DNA of 8,112 bases, from positions 1-8,112 of the forward strand of contig CAMATW010000053.1 in assembly GCA_945861305.1 (NCBI GenBank), read 5' to 3'. The translations under genes and the position numbers were made by a program. Under the pieces are notes generated by a model. The model saw only the letters and a program-made list of their open reading frames with translations. It did no database searches and was not told the DNA's origin. This document shows, in pieces, positions 1 through 6,159 of this stretch; position 1 is the first letter of the stretch; each line of letters starts with the position of its first letter. This DNA is from Bordetella parapertussis. Its GTDB lineage: Bacteria > Pseudomonadota > Gammaproteobacteria > Burkholderiales > Burkholderiaceae_C.

Positions 1-615
1 TACATGCACCAGTTCAAGATCAACGGCAAGATGGCTTTTGAAGGCGATGTATGGCAATGGCACCAAGACTACGGCACTTGGCTTAACGATGACATGATGC
101 CCACCGAACGGGCCATGAACGTGGCCATTTTTTTGGACGATGTGAATGAATTCAACGGCCCCTTGATGTTCATTCCAGGCAGCCATAAAAAAGGCGTGAT
201 TGATGCCAAGCATGACTTGACCACCACCAGCTACCCCTTGTGGACCGTCGACAACGACCTCATCAGTCAGTTGGTCGATCGCGCTGGAGGCAAGCAAGGC
301 GGCATCGTCAGTCCCACGGGTCCAGCAGGCTCCATGATTTTGTTTCACAGTTGCTTGGTCCACGCTTCTGCCAGCAACTTGTCCCCTTGGAACCGTGTCA
401 GTGTTTACCTGAGTTTGTGCACGGTCAGCAACCATATTCGCCGTCACAAGCGCCCTGAATTCATCGCTCACCGCGACTTCGCCCCCATTGAGTGCTTGCC
501 CGATGACTGCTTGTCCAAGTCTTACCCCGTGGATTTGCCATGGGCCAATGGCTTGCCCGCCAGTGCTTTGGTGACCACCGACGTTCCTTTTGACCAAACC
601 AAAGAAGCTGCATGA
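1..615 (+). CDS. Phytanoyl-CoA dioxygenase family protein (ectoine hydroxylase-like), 5' end outside window
   Basis: This is the C-terminal part of a non-haem Fe(II)/2-oxoglutarate-dependent dioxygenase of the PhyH superfamily. The frame is open through base 1, so the Met at base 4 is probably internal; family members run to about 270-310 residues, so roughly 70-100 residues are missing. Numbering from that Met, WHQD supplies the iron ligands H20 and D22, followed by GTWLNDDMMP, which resembles the WHxDFxTWHxxDGMP block of ectoine hydroxylase EctD. The jelly-roll strand GPLMFIPGSH lies at 52-61. The distal ligand is probably H120 in LVHASASNLSP, and R131 is the likely 2-oxoglutarate-binding arginine. 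The fold and chemistry are well supported. The substrate is not: no ectoine genes are visible, and the downstream partner is an oxidoreductase, suggesting hydroxylation of a small organic acid or amine. The stop overlaps the next start (ATGA). Confidence 0.9.
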   Translation, partial: YMHQFKINGKMAFEGDVWQWHQDYGTWLNDDMMPTERAMNVAIFLDDVNEFNGPLMFIPGSHKKGVIDAKHDLTTTSYPLWTVDNDLISQLVDRAGGKQGGIVSPTGPAGSMILFHSCLVHASASNLSPWNRVSVYLSLCTVSNHIRRHKRPEFIAHRDFAPIECLPDDCLSKSYPVDLPWANGLPASALVTTDVPFDQTKEAA

Positions 616-1952
616 GTTTGCACCATCAACTGCAGAAGCGTGAACGAGACAACAATCCCATACTCGTTGCGCTGATTGGCGCAGGAAAGTTTGGCGCCAT
701 GTACTTGGCCCAAGTTCCACGAACGCCTGGTGTGCATTTGGTAGGCATTGCAGATTTATCCCTTGCGAGCGCCAAAACCAATTTGGCCCGTGTGGGTTGG
801 CCCGAGCATCAATCGCAGTCAAAGTCTTTGGATGAGGCGTTCAAGCAAAGACAGACTTTCCTCACAGAAGATTGGCGTGCTTTGGTCAGTGATCCACGCA
901 TCGATGTGGTGGTGGAATGCACCGGCAACCCCATCGCAGCTGTCGAGCATTGCCTTGCTGCGTTCGAGCATGGCAAGCACGTGGTCAATGTCACGGTGGA
1001 AGCGGATGCGTTTTGTGGCCCTTTGCTTGCGCGAAAAGCAGCCCTTGCTGGTGTGGTGTATTCCTTGGCTTTTGGCGATCAACCCGCCTTGATTTGCGAT
1101 TTGGTCGATTGGGCGCGCACCTGCGGTTTCCCTGTGGTGGCTGCGGGTCGGGGTCACAAATGGTTGCCGCATTTTTGTGAGTCCACACCTGACACTGTTT
1201 GGGGTAATTACGGGCTCACCCCAGAGCAAGCCAGTCGTGGCGGTTTGAACCCCAAAATGTTCAACAGTTTTTTGGATGGCTCCAAGCCCTCCATCGAAAG
1301 CACGGCCGTGGCCAATGCCACGGGTTTGAGTGTGCCCAGCAACGGACTGCTTTACCCGCCTGCCAGTGTGGAAGACATTCCCTTCGTTACCCGTCCCATC
1401 AGCGAGGGTGGTGTGTTGGAACACAAAGGCATGGTGGAAGTGATTTCGTCGCTTGAAGCCAATGGCCGTGTCATTCCTTATGACATTCGCATGGGTGTTT
1501 GGGTGACGGTGGAGGCTGAGACCGATTACATCAAGCACTGTTTTGAAGAGTACAACGCGCATACCGACCCAACAGGGCGCTATTTCACTTTGTACAAGCG
1601 CTGGCATTTGATCGGCCTAGAGGTTGGCATGTCAGTGGCCAGCGTGGCCTTGCGTGGCGAACCCACGGGCGTCGCCCAAAGCTGGCGAGCCGATGTGGTG
1701 GCGACGGCCAAACGAGATCTGCAGGCAGGAGAAACATTGGACGGCGAGGGTGGTTACACCGTGTGGGGAAAGTTATTGCCTGCCAGTACCTCGGCTCGCA
1801 TGGGTGGGCTGCCGCTGGGCTTGGCGCACCAAGTGAAATTGGTCCGTGCGGTGAAAAAAGGCCAATCTCTTTGCTGGGACGATGTGGCCATGGACACCAC
1901 CTTACCCGCCTATCGCATCAGAATGGAAATGCAAGAAATGTTTGCTGCCTAA
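612..1952 (+). CDS. Homoserine dehydrogenase-like NAD(P) oxidoreductase with C-terminal SAF domain (COG4091 type)
   Basis: This 446-residue protein begins with a Rossmann fold: GAGKFG at 23-28 binds the dinucleotide, and D48 at the end of the second strand (LVGIADLS) suggests a preference for NAD. The stretch VVVECTGNP (99-107) followed by GKHVVNVTVEAD resembles the catalytic-domain boundary of homoserine dehydrogenase and Gfo/Idh/MocA-like enzymes. The C-terminal part, about 355-430 (DVVATAKRDLQAGETLDGEG and onward), looks like a SAF domain, as in COG4091 proteins that are often misnamed homoserine dehydrogenase or FlgA. The ATG at 612 overlaps the upstream dioxygenase stop, with a purine-rich AAAGAAG at 600-606 as ribosome site, so the two are translationally coupled and probably act on the same pathway. 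The substrate is unknown. An authentic threonine-pathway role is unlikely, since there is no ACT domain and no thr gene beside it. Confidence 0.88.
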   Translation: MSLHHQLQKRERDNNPILVALIGAGKFGAMYLAQVPRTPGVHLVGIADLSLASAKTNLARVGWPEHQSQSKSLDEAFKQRQTFLTEDWRALVSDPRIDVVVECTGNPIAAVEHCLAAFEHGKHVVNVTVEADAFCGPLLARKAALAGVVYSLAFGDQPALICDLVDWARTCGFPVVAAGRGHKWLPHFCESTPDTVWGNYGLTPEQASRGGLNPKMFNSFLDGSKPSIESTAVANATGLSVPSNGLLYPPASVEDIPFVTRPISEGGVLEHKGMVEVISSLEANGRVIPYDIRMGVWVTVEAETDYIKHCFEEYNAHTDPTGRYFTLYKRWHLIGLEVGMSVASVALRGEPTGVAQSWRADVVATAKRDLQAGETLDGEGGYTVWGKLLPASTSARMGGLPLGLAHQVKLVRAVKKGQSLCWDDVAMDTTLPAYRIRMEMQEMFAA

Positions 1953-1959
1953 GCCGACC

Positions 1960-2616
1960 TTAGGAAGATTTTTTCTTCATCTCAGAACGCAGCACCTTCA
2001 TCAGCAACATCCATTCGCCGCCGTTTTGAACCGTGAAAGTGAATTTTTCGTTCATACCATTGTTCATTTGAATTTCATGCCAGTTGGCAAACAATGTCAA
2101 ACCCTTGATACGCTTAGCGCTCTCGGTGAAAGAAATCTCGATATGGATAAAAGAGATGTCTTCATTGCTGTCAAAAGATTTGAAATACAAGCCGTCTGAC
2201 AGCAAATACAAAACCCCTGTGGGCAGTGTGAAGCGATTAGACGTGTTGGCGGGACCATAGGCAATGATGGTTTTGTTGATGAGCTCAACCGGAATACTTT
2301 GCCGAATAATCTGCTGCGTATCGTGGGTTTTATAAAAGGCAAAGGCTAAGCCGAGTCCAACCGCTACCCATGCGTAAATTGCATTGCCAGAGAAGAGGAA
2401 GATAGCCAAAGCCACGAGCAAAAATGGAATGGATAAATCCAGCCGCATCTCCCAAGGTCCACGAGAGATCAGCAGCGAACTGTTATCAAGCGTGTTGGCC
2501 AAAATGAGTGGCGAAATATTGGGTTTTTCGTTTTGCACATGCGGCAGTTGCGAGCCGCAATTTTGGCAAAAAACATTTTCGCTAGGGTTGATGAAGTAGC
2601 AACTGGTGCAAATCAT
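1960..2616 (-). CDS. Zinc-ribbon membrane protein with GRAM/PH-like C-terminal region
   Basis: This 218-residue protein has no firm family assignment. A zinc ribbon sits at the extreme N-terminus: C3, C6, C17 and C20 (CxxC-x10-CxxC). A polar linker follows to about residue 55, then a hydrophobic hairpin giving two likely membrane segments at about 61-77 and 79-96 (PFLLVALAIFLF and AWVAVGLGLAFAF). The rest (about 120-215) is predicted beta-rich soluble domain; GVLYLLSDGLYFKSF at 134-148, then alternating strands and a final amphipathic helix, recalls bacterial PH-like/GRAM domains, which is inference. Both the ribbon and the C-terminal domain would face the cytoplasm. It is last in a three-gene operon, 25 bases after its neighbour, which has the same ribbon spacing. 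The start is preceded only by a weak GAAAG. It converges on the oxidoreductase gene with 7 bases between stops. Confidence 0.8.
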   Translation of the reverse strand: MICTSCYFINPSENVFCQNCGSQLPHVQNEKPNISPLILANTLDNSSLLISRGPWEMRLDLSIPFLLVALAIFLFSGNAIYAWVAVGLGLAFAFYKTHDTQQIIRQSIPVELINKTIIAYGPANTSNRFTLPTGVLYLLSDGLYFKSFDSNEDISFIHIEISFTESAKRIKGLTLFANWHEIQMNNGMNEKFTFTVQNGGEWMLLMKVLRSEMKKKSS

Positions 2617-2641
2617 GGGGTGCTTTCAGAATTTGCGTGCA

Positions 2642-3721
2642 TCAATGTGATTTGGCTTTGGCAGGAGCTTCATGCTTATCCGCTGGAGCGTTCTTTTCTG
2701 CAGGCTCGCCATGCTTTTCAGAGGGGCTAGCCGTATGCGTATCCGTGGCATCTCCATGCCCTGCGCTGTCATGTTTGGCTTGGGCGTCAGTTTTGGCAGG
2801 TTCGTGCGACAAGAAGTTGTAAATAGCCAAAGAGCTCAGCACCACTGTCAAACCGCACAAAAGTCCTATGACAAAAATCATGAAGCTGCCGCCATCGCTG
2901 TCGCTGTCCGAGGACGACATGGATTTCGGGGGGGATTTCTCGGCTGTTTTTTTCTGTACAGCTTGTAACTGCGCCTTAAGCTCGCTCATGCCTGAGGCCA
3001 AGGCGCCCATGTTTTTTTCCAAACTTTGCTGCGCAGCTTGGTGGTAAGCATCAACACGTTTCTCAAGGTGCTCTATGACCTCATGCTGGTCGTCTCTGAG
3101 GCTTTCATTGTTTTGCGCCATGCTTTGCGCTAACAATTTATGGATCTCAATTTTTTGTTTTTCAAGTTGGAGCTTGAATTCGTCTGGCATACGTTGCGAA
3201 TACTGTTGCGCTTCATTTTGAGAAAACAGCGCTGCCAATTGAGTAAGTTGACTTTGTAAGCTGGTTTGTTGCTCAGCAACTTGGCTCACTAAAGGCTCCA
3301 GCGGGTCAGGTTGGGTTTGCTGATGGTTTTGCTGTTGCGAGGTGAGAGAAATGAAGTCCAGCAACAGGGACTGTTTTTCAAGCGTCTTTTTGATTTCTTG
3401 CTGCGTTTGTTCAACAATTTTGAGCCTATCGGGTTCGAGGCTGGCTGTCGGCACAGCCGAGAACGGTGCCACTGTTTGGTTGGGTGTTGGGGCCAATTCG
3501 AGATCAATTTCACTCATTTCAGCCATATGTTCAGGCGGACTGAGCGTGAAACTCATTTCATCAACAGGTTTGACTTCAGCAGGCGCTTGAGTTGGCTCGC
3601 TAGAGCTTTCATTGGTGAGAGTTACCTCAGCAGGCTTTGCGCTGCGCTTGAAGGGCGCGCCGCACTTGCCACAAAACTTGGCGGTAATTGAAATAGGTTT
3701 TCCACATGCAACGCAATCCAT
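2642..3721 (-). CDS. Zinc-ribbon, coiled-coil, single-pass membrane protein with His-rich tail
   Basis: This 359-residue protein is not a recognised named family. It reads as modules: an N-terminal zinc ribbon (C3, C6, C17, C20); an acidic Pro/Ser/Thr linker to about 95; a long Gln/Glu/Lys-rich region (about 97-262) with coiled-coil character; a Ser/Asp stretch (SSSDSDSD, about 269-276); a strong membrane helix (about 279-303, MIFVIGLLCGLTVVLSSLAI); and a low-complexity tail of about 55 residues rich in Ala, Lys, Glu and His, ending in His. With the ribbon in the cytoplasm, the tail would be periplasmic and could bind metal or the cell wall; that is inference. The start is supported by an AGG-type ribosome site overlapping the upstream stop codon TAG, 8 bases away, indicating coupling. 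The modular build suggests a scaffold or tether more than an enzyme. Confidence 0.82.
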   Translation of the reverse strand: MDCVACGKPISITAKFCGKCGAPFKRSAKPAEVTLTNESSSEPTQAPAEVKPVDEMSFTLSPPEHMAEMSEIDLELAPTPNQTVAPFSAVPTASLEPDRLKIVEQTQQEIKKTLEKQSLLLDFISLTSQQQNHQQTQPDPLEPLVSQVAEQQTSLQSQLTQLAALFSQNEAQQYSQRMPDEFKLQLEKQKIEIHKLLAQSMAQNNESLRDDQHEVIEHLEKRVDAYHQAAQQSLEKNMGALASGMSELKAQLQAVQKKTAEKSPPKSMSSSDSDSDGGSFMIFVIGLLCGLTVVLSSLAIYNFLSHEPAKTDAQAKHDSAGHGDATDTHTASPSEKHGEPAEKNAPADKHEAPAKAKSH

Positions 3722-3729
3722 AGCTTTAC

Positions 3730-4260
3730 CTAGTTAGTTTCTTCTGATGTGTAAATACGGCAAGGAGAGTACTTGCCGGTGCTGGCTTGGTTTTCTTCAC
3801 AATCTTTTCTTGCAATTTCTTCAGCCTTTTTTTTGCTTTTGTCAGTGACAGCGCCTGCACAGTAAGCGGTTTCGCCATCAAAACTGTAAACAAAGGCGCG
3901 GTAAGGCTTGTCTGGGTTGTTTTCTCGCATGAAGCGTTCAAACAGTTTTTTGCATTTTCCTAGAAGTGGCGGACGGTACAAATTCGCCAGAGGCGGGGGA
4001 TCGGCTTTGACCGAGGGGTTTTCATCTGATGCGTTAGATTTATTGCCGGGGGGGTCATCTTGAGCCGAGGAAATCTCATCTTGCTTGGTTTGTCCATCTG
4101 CGCCTGCCTGCGCATGAACGGGGGCGCCATGCATATCAAGTGTCTCAATACCAGGCTGCTCAGACTTCAAAAAGGAACGGGAATAGATGAACAAGGGGAT
4201 ATTGATGGAGGCCATCAACATCACCATGATCAGGTATTTGGTCATTCCTTTGGTGTTCAT
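3730..4260 (-). CDS. Membrane-anchored periplasmic protein with four cysteines, unknown function
   Basis: This 176-residue protein starts a three-gene minus-strand operon. Residues 8-27 (KYLIMVMLMASINIPLFIYS region) form an uncleaved signal anchor. A low-complexity Asp/Pro/Ser/Asn linker runs to about 95. The C-terminal 80 residues form a small domain with C103, C134, C154 and C167, which could make two disulfides in the periplasm. Its layout (YCAGAVTD, then a helix KKKAEEIARKDCEEN, then PCRIYTSE) is reminiscent of small secreted domains such as DUF4189, where a helix carrying Cys is followed by a C-terminal Cys strand; I cannot confirm membership. The start has no strong ribosome site (only GGA 12 bases upstream); an internal Met at residue 6 is possible but its AAAGG lies too close. 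Co-directional with the two zinc-ribbon genes, so likely part of the same envelope complex. Confidence 0.78.
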   Translation of the reverse strand: MNTKGMTKYLIMVMLMASINIPLFIYSRSFLKSEQPGIETLDMHGAPVHAQAGADGQTKQDEISSAQDDPPGNKSNASDENPSVKADPPPLANLYRPPLLGKCKKLFERFMRENNPDKPYRAFVYSFDGETAYCAGAVTDKSKKKAEEIARKDCEENQASTGKYSPCRIYTSEETN

Positions 4261-4411
4261 TTGTCAAAAAATCCAATAGTTACAGTAGGTTGTTAGCAAA
4301 ACTTGTTCCACTTTAATCGGTTTGAAGATCATCGACTTGAGTCCACAGTACCGCAAGTATTGCCTGAGAAATTTGAAGTGTATTATTTAGCATTCAAAAC
4401 AAGCAAAATAA

Positions 4412-4431
4412 AGCTATTTTTTAAAAAGGCT
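4412..4431. repeat. 20-base near-palindrome in the divergent spacer
   Basis: The ends AGC and GCT pair, and a TTTT run pairs with an AAAA run around the centre, with one mismatch and one possible G-T pair. It lies just upstream of the candidate bactofilin promoter and between the divergent genes, a plausible place for a dimeric regulator to bind. The AT content makes chance occurrence quite possible. Confidence 0.3.
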
Positions 4432-4436
4432 ATGGG

Positions 4437-4464
4437 TTGTAGAGAGAGTTTTTGTTATTAAAAT
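4437..4464 (+). promoter_or_regulatory. Candidate sigma70-type promoter for the bactofilin gene
   Basis: TTGTAG at 4437-4442 and TAAAAT at 4459-4464 are separated by 16 bases. The -10 matches the consensus at five of six positions and the -35 at three of six. Transcription would start near 4471, about 43 bases before the bactofilin ATG. The region is AT-rich, so chance matches are likely. Confidence 0.35.
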
Positions 4465-4513
4465 ACTTTTGATTGCATAAACAAGTTCTCATCAATTAAT
4501 CCAAAGGTATGAC

Positions 4514-4897
4514 ATGGCTGAAGCTACCCCAAATGCAAGCAGTTTGATCATTGGAGAAGGTGTAACCTTTGTTGGCACCATCACCGCACCTGGGCGGGCC
4601 ACGGTCAACGGCATTGTTTCTGGCGAAATCACTGTTCACGATTTACATATCGGCGCCCAAGGCAGTGTGTCAGGAAGTATTGACGCCCACACCATCGATG
4701 TTCATGGCGTTTTGGCTCAACAAGTTGTTTGCCATCAGCACATCATGATTCACCGCGATGGTGCGGTGTCGGGCAAACTTGATTATGCTGAAATTGAAAT
4801 TGAACGCGGCGGACAATTCATGGGCCAGATGACCCAGCATGAAGCCAATCAAGTCAAGTCAACTGCAGACCTCGCCAAGCCCCGTCCAAAGCCCTGA
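4514..4897 (+). CDS. Bactofilin (polymer-forming cytoskeletal protein)
   Basis: This 127-residue protein is a compact bactofilin. These proteins polymerise without nucleotide into filaments through a right-handed beta-helix and act in cell shape, polarity or placement of envelope enzymes. The core runs from about residue 10 to 110 with the expected repeating pattern of hydrophobic strands and glycines: VTFVGTITAPG, VNGIVSGEIT, LHIGAQGSVSGSIDAH, VHGVLAQQV, HRDGAVSGKLDYAEIEIERG, GQFMGQM. The N-terminal tail (MAEATPNASS) is short and the C-terminal tail is basic and proline-containing, typical of the family. The start has AAAGG at 4502-4506, seven bases before the ATG. Many bactofilin genes sit beside an M23 peptidase; here none is present, and the divergent neighbours are zinc-ribbon membrane proteins. 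It is followed by the ebo-type cluster, which has its own candidate promoter. Confidence 0.93.
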   Translation: MAEATPNASSLIIGEGVTFVGTITAPGRATVNGIVSGEITVHDLHIGAQGSVSGSIDAHTIDVHGVLAQQVVCHQHIMIHRDGAVSGKLDYAEIEIERGGQFMGQMTQHEANQVKSTADLAKPRPKP

Positions 4898-4910
4898 TTT
4901 CCTCGACTTA

Positions 4911-4924
4911 AGGGGCTTTCCCCT
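4911..4924 (+). terminator. Small GC hairpin after the bactofilin gene
   Basis: AGGGG at 4911-4915 pairs perfectly with CCCCT at 4920-4924 around a CTTT loop, 13 bases after the bactofilin stop. No T-run follows, so it is not a standard intrinsic terminator. It could be a pause or a 3'-end stabilising hairpin. Confidence 0.25.
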
Positions 4925-4945
4925 AGGGCAGTTATACCCCCATAG

Positions 4946-4954
4946 TGCTATGAT
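4946..4954 (+). promoter_or_regulatory. Candidate extended -10 promoter for the ebo-type cluster
   Basis: TGCTATGAT at 4946-4954 fits the extended -10 consensus TGnTATAAT with one mismatch. No convincing -35 hexamer sits at 16-18 bases upstream, which is tolerated by extended -10 promoters. Transcription would begin near 4961, leaving a leader of about 50 bases before the eboB start at 5013. Confidence 0.45.
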
Positions 4955-4958
4955 CATT

Positions 4959-4996
4959 GGCTCTAAGCCGTAGTTATTACAGGCTGATTTTTAGCC
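4959..4996 (+). repeat. Two tandem GGCT/AGCC inverted repeats in the eboB leader
   Basis: GGCT (4959-4962) with AGCC (4966-4969), and GGCT (4982-4985) with AGCC (4993-4996), lie between the candidate promoter and the ribosome site. Either pair could form a short hairpin, and the inner AGCC and GGCT could pair with each other instead. Four-base stems are weak, so this is noted rather than claimed as a regulatory element. Confidence 0.25.
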
Positions 4997-5012
4997 AGTT
5001 AATGAGGAAGAC

Positions 5013-6125
5013 ATGACGACCCAACCCCCCTTTGCCGGATCTGACGCTCAGGTCAATTCTTCCGCTGTTGAAGAGATGTTTGCGGGTAAATCTGTGGCCT
5101 GTCCTTGTTGCAACGGTAATTTGACACCCAGCATGTTGCAAAAAATCATGGACGACGCCAGCCGTTTAGAGGGCTTCAAAAAAGAATTTCGCGCCATCCC
5201 TACGGGTGGCTTGGGCATGATGATCGACCCCCATGCCCACATGACCGCCCGAACCACTGACGACTATGAAGCCATGGCCCAAGCTGGCATCGTGGCCGTC
5301 ATCGAACCCGCTTTTTGGTTGGGTCAATTACGCACCAATGTGGGCACGTTTGTCGACTATTTCTCCACCATCACAGGTTTTGAGCGTTTTCGCGCCGGTC
5401 AGTTTGGTATTCGCCATTACTGCACCATCGGTTTGAACCCCAAAGAAGCCAACAACGAAGCCTTGGCCGAACAAGTGCTAGCTGTCTTGCCGCGCTACCT
5501 CACCAAAGAGGGCGTGGTGGCAGTGGGTGAAATCGGTTATGACGAGCAAACCTCTCAAGAAGACAAAGCCTTTCGTGCCCAAATTGAGATGGCCAAGGAA
5601 TATGACCTTCCCATCATGATTCATACGCCGCATCGCGATAAAACCCGCGGCACCCAGCGCAGCATGGATGTGTTGGAAGAGCATGGCTTTGACCCAGCCC
5701 GTTGTGTGATCGATCACAACAACGAAGAAACCATCCGCGAAGTGCTGGACCGAGGTTACTGGTGTGCTTTCACCATTTACCCGTCCACCAAAATGGGCAA
5801 TGAGCGCTTGGCCGCTTTGGTACAACAATATGGATCAGAACGCGTGATTGTGGATTCGTCATGCGACTGGGGTGTCTCCGACCCCTTGGCCGTTCCCAAA
5901 ACTGCACGTTTGATGGCTGACAAAGGTATTTCTGCCGACATCATTCACCAAGTGGTTTACAAAAACGCCTTGGCGGTTTATGGCCTCAACGGCGAGATGA
6001 AAGAAGAGCATTGGCTCAAACCCCAAGCCATTGATCAACGCACGCTTTACGAAGGAAACTCCGTTTTGCGGGGTCAGGAGCCCAAAGTCCACACGCGTGA
6101 AGTCGACGCCAACGTGATCCGCTGA
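5013..6125 (+). CDS. eboB: TatD-like metal-dependent hydrolase EboB with N-terminal CPCC extension
   Basis: This 370-residue protein is a TatD-family TIM-barrel hydrolase of the EboB group. Metal ligands are visible: H74 and H76 in DPHAHM, E173 in VGEIGYDE, H204 in MIHTPHRDK, H235 in IDHNNE, and a terminal Asp (D281 or D285) in VDSSCDWG. EboB hallmarks include TTDDYEAMAQAGI (81-93), EPAFWLGQ (98-105), DYFSTITGFERFRAGQFGI (115-133) and GLNPKEANNE (140-149). EboB proteins usually begin close to the HxH motif; here about 70 extra residues precede it, with C30, C32 and C33 in ACPCCNG and a possible helix (39-60). The start is well fixed: GAGGAAG at 5004-5010, GAGG five bases from the ATG, and no closer Met fits as well. 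It leads the ebo-type operon; its natural substrate is unknown. Confidence 0.92.
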   Translation: MTTQPPFAGSDAQVNSSAVEEMFAGKSVACPCCNGNLTPSMLQKIMDDASRLEGFKKEFRAIPTGGLGMMIDPHAHMTARTTDDYEAMAQAGIVAVIEPAFWLGQLRTNVGTFVDYFSTITGFERFRAGQFGIRHYCTIGLNPKEANNEALAEQVLAVLPRYLTKEGVVAVGEIGYDEQTSQEDKAFRAQIEMAKEYDLPIMIHTPHRDKTRGTQRSMDVLEEHGFDPARCVIDHNNEETIREVLDRGYWCAFTIYPSTKMGNERLAALVQQYGSERVIVDSSCDWGVSDPLAVPKTARLMADKGISADIIHQVVYKNALAVYGLNGEMKEEHWLKPQAIDQRTLYEGNSVLRGQEPKVHTREVDANVIR

Positions 6126-6159
6126 ACGGATTAGCCGTTGACTTTTGGGTTTTTTATTT

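Larger units (their letters stand above)
4261..4513. promoter_or_regulatory. AT-rich divergent intergenic region
   Basis: This 253-base spacer separates the minus-strand zinc-ribbon operon from the bactofilin gene and must hold both promoters. It is clearly richer in A and T than the flanking genes, and no coding sequence is visible in it. A candidate promoter for the bactofilin gene and a near-palindrome are listed separately. On the minus strand I found only weak hexamer pairs (for example TTGCGG with GATGAT at 17-base spacing, about 4330-4358), not good enough to call. Confidence 0.6.

Noticed and set aside
1..615. Bona fide ectoine hydroxylase (ectD)
   Set aside because: Motifs resemble EctD but no ectABC genes or ectoine transport genes are visible, and many PhyH proteins share these motifs.
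819..1607. Long minus-strand open frame of 262 codons opposite the SAF-domain dehydrogenase
   Set aside because: Its translation has no recognisable motifs, lies wholly antisense to a well-supported gene, and has no ribosome site that stands out.
612..1952. Housekeeping homoserine dehydrogenase (hom/thrA)
   Set aside because: The C-terminal region is SAF-like rather than ACT, and the gene is coupled to a dioxygenase rather than to threonine genes.
4911..4924. Strong rho-independent terminator after the bactofilin gene
   Set aside because: The hairpin has only five pairs and no T-run follows, so it is listed only as a low-confidence element.
6145..6159. TTG start adding five residues to the EboF-like protein
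   Set aside because: The added residues fall before the conserved first strand, no ribosome site supports TTG, and an ATG is available at 6160.
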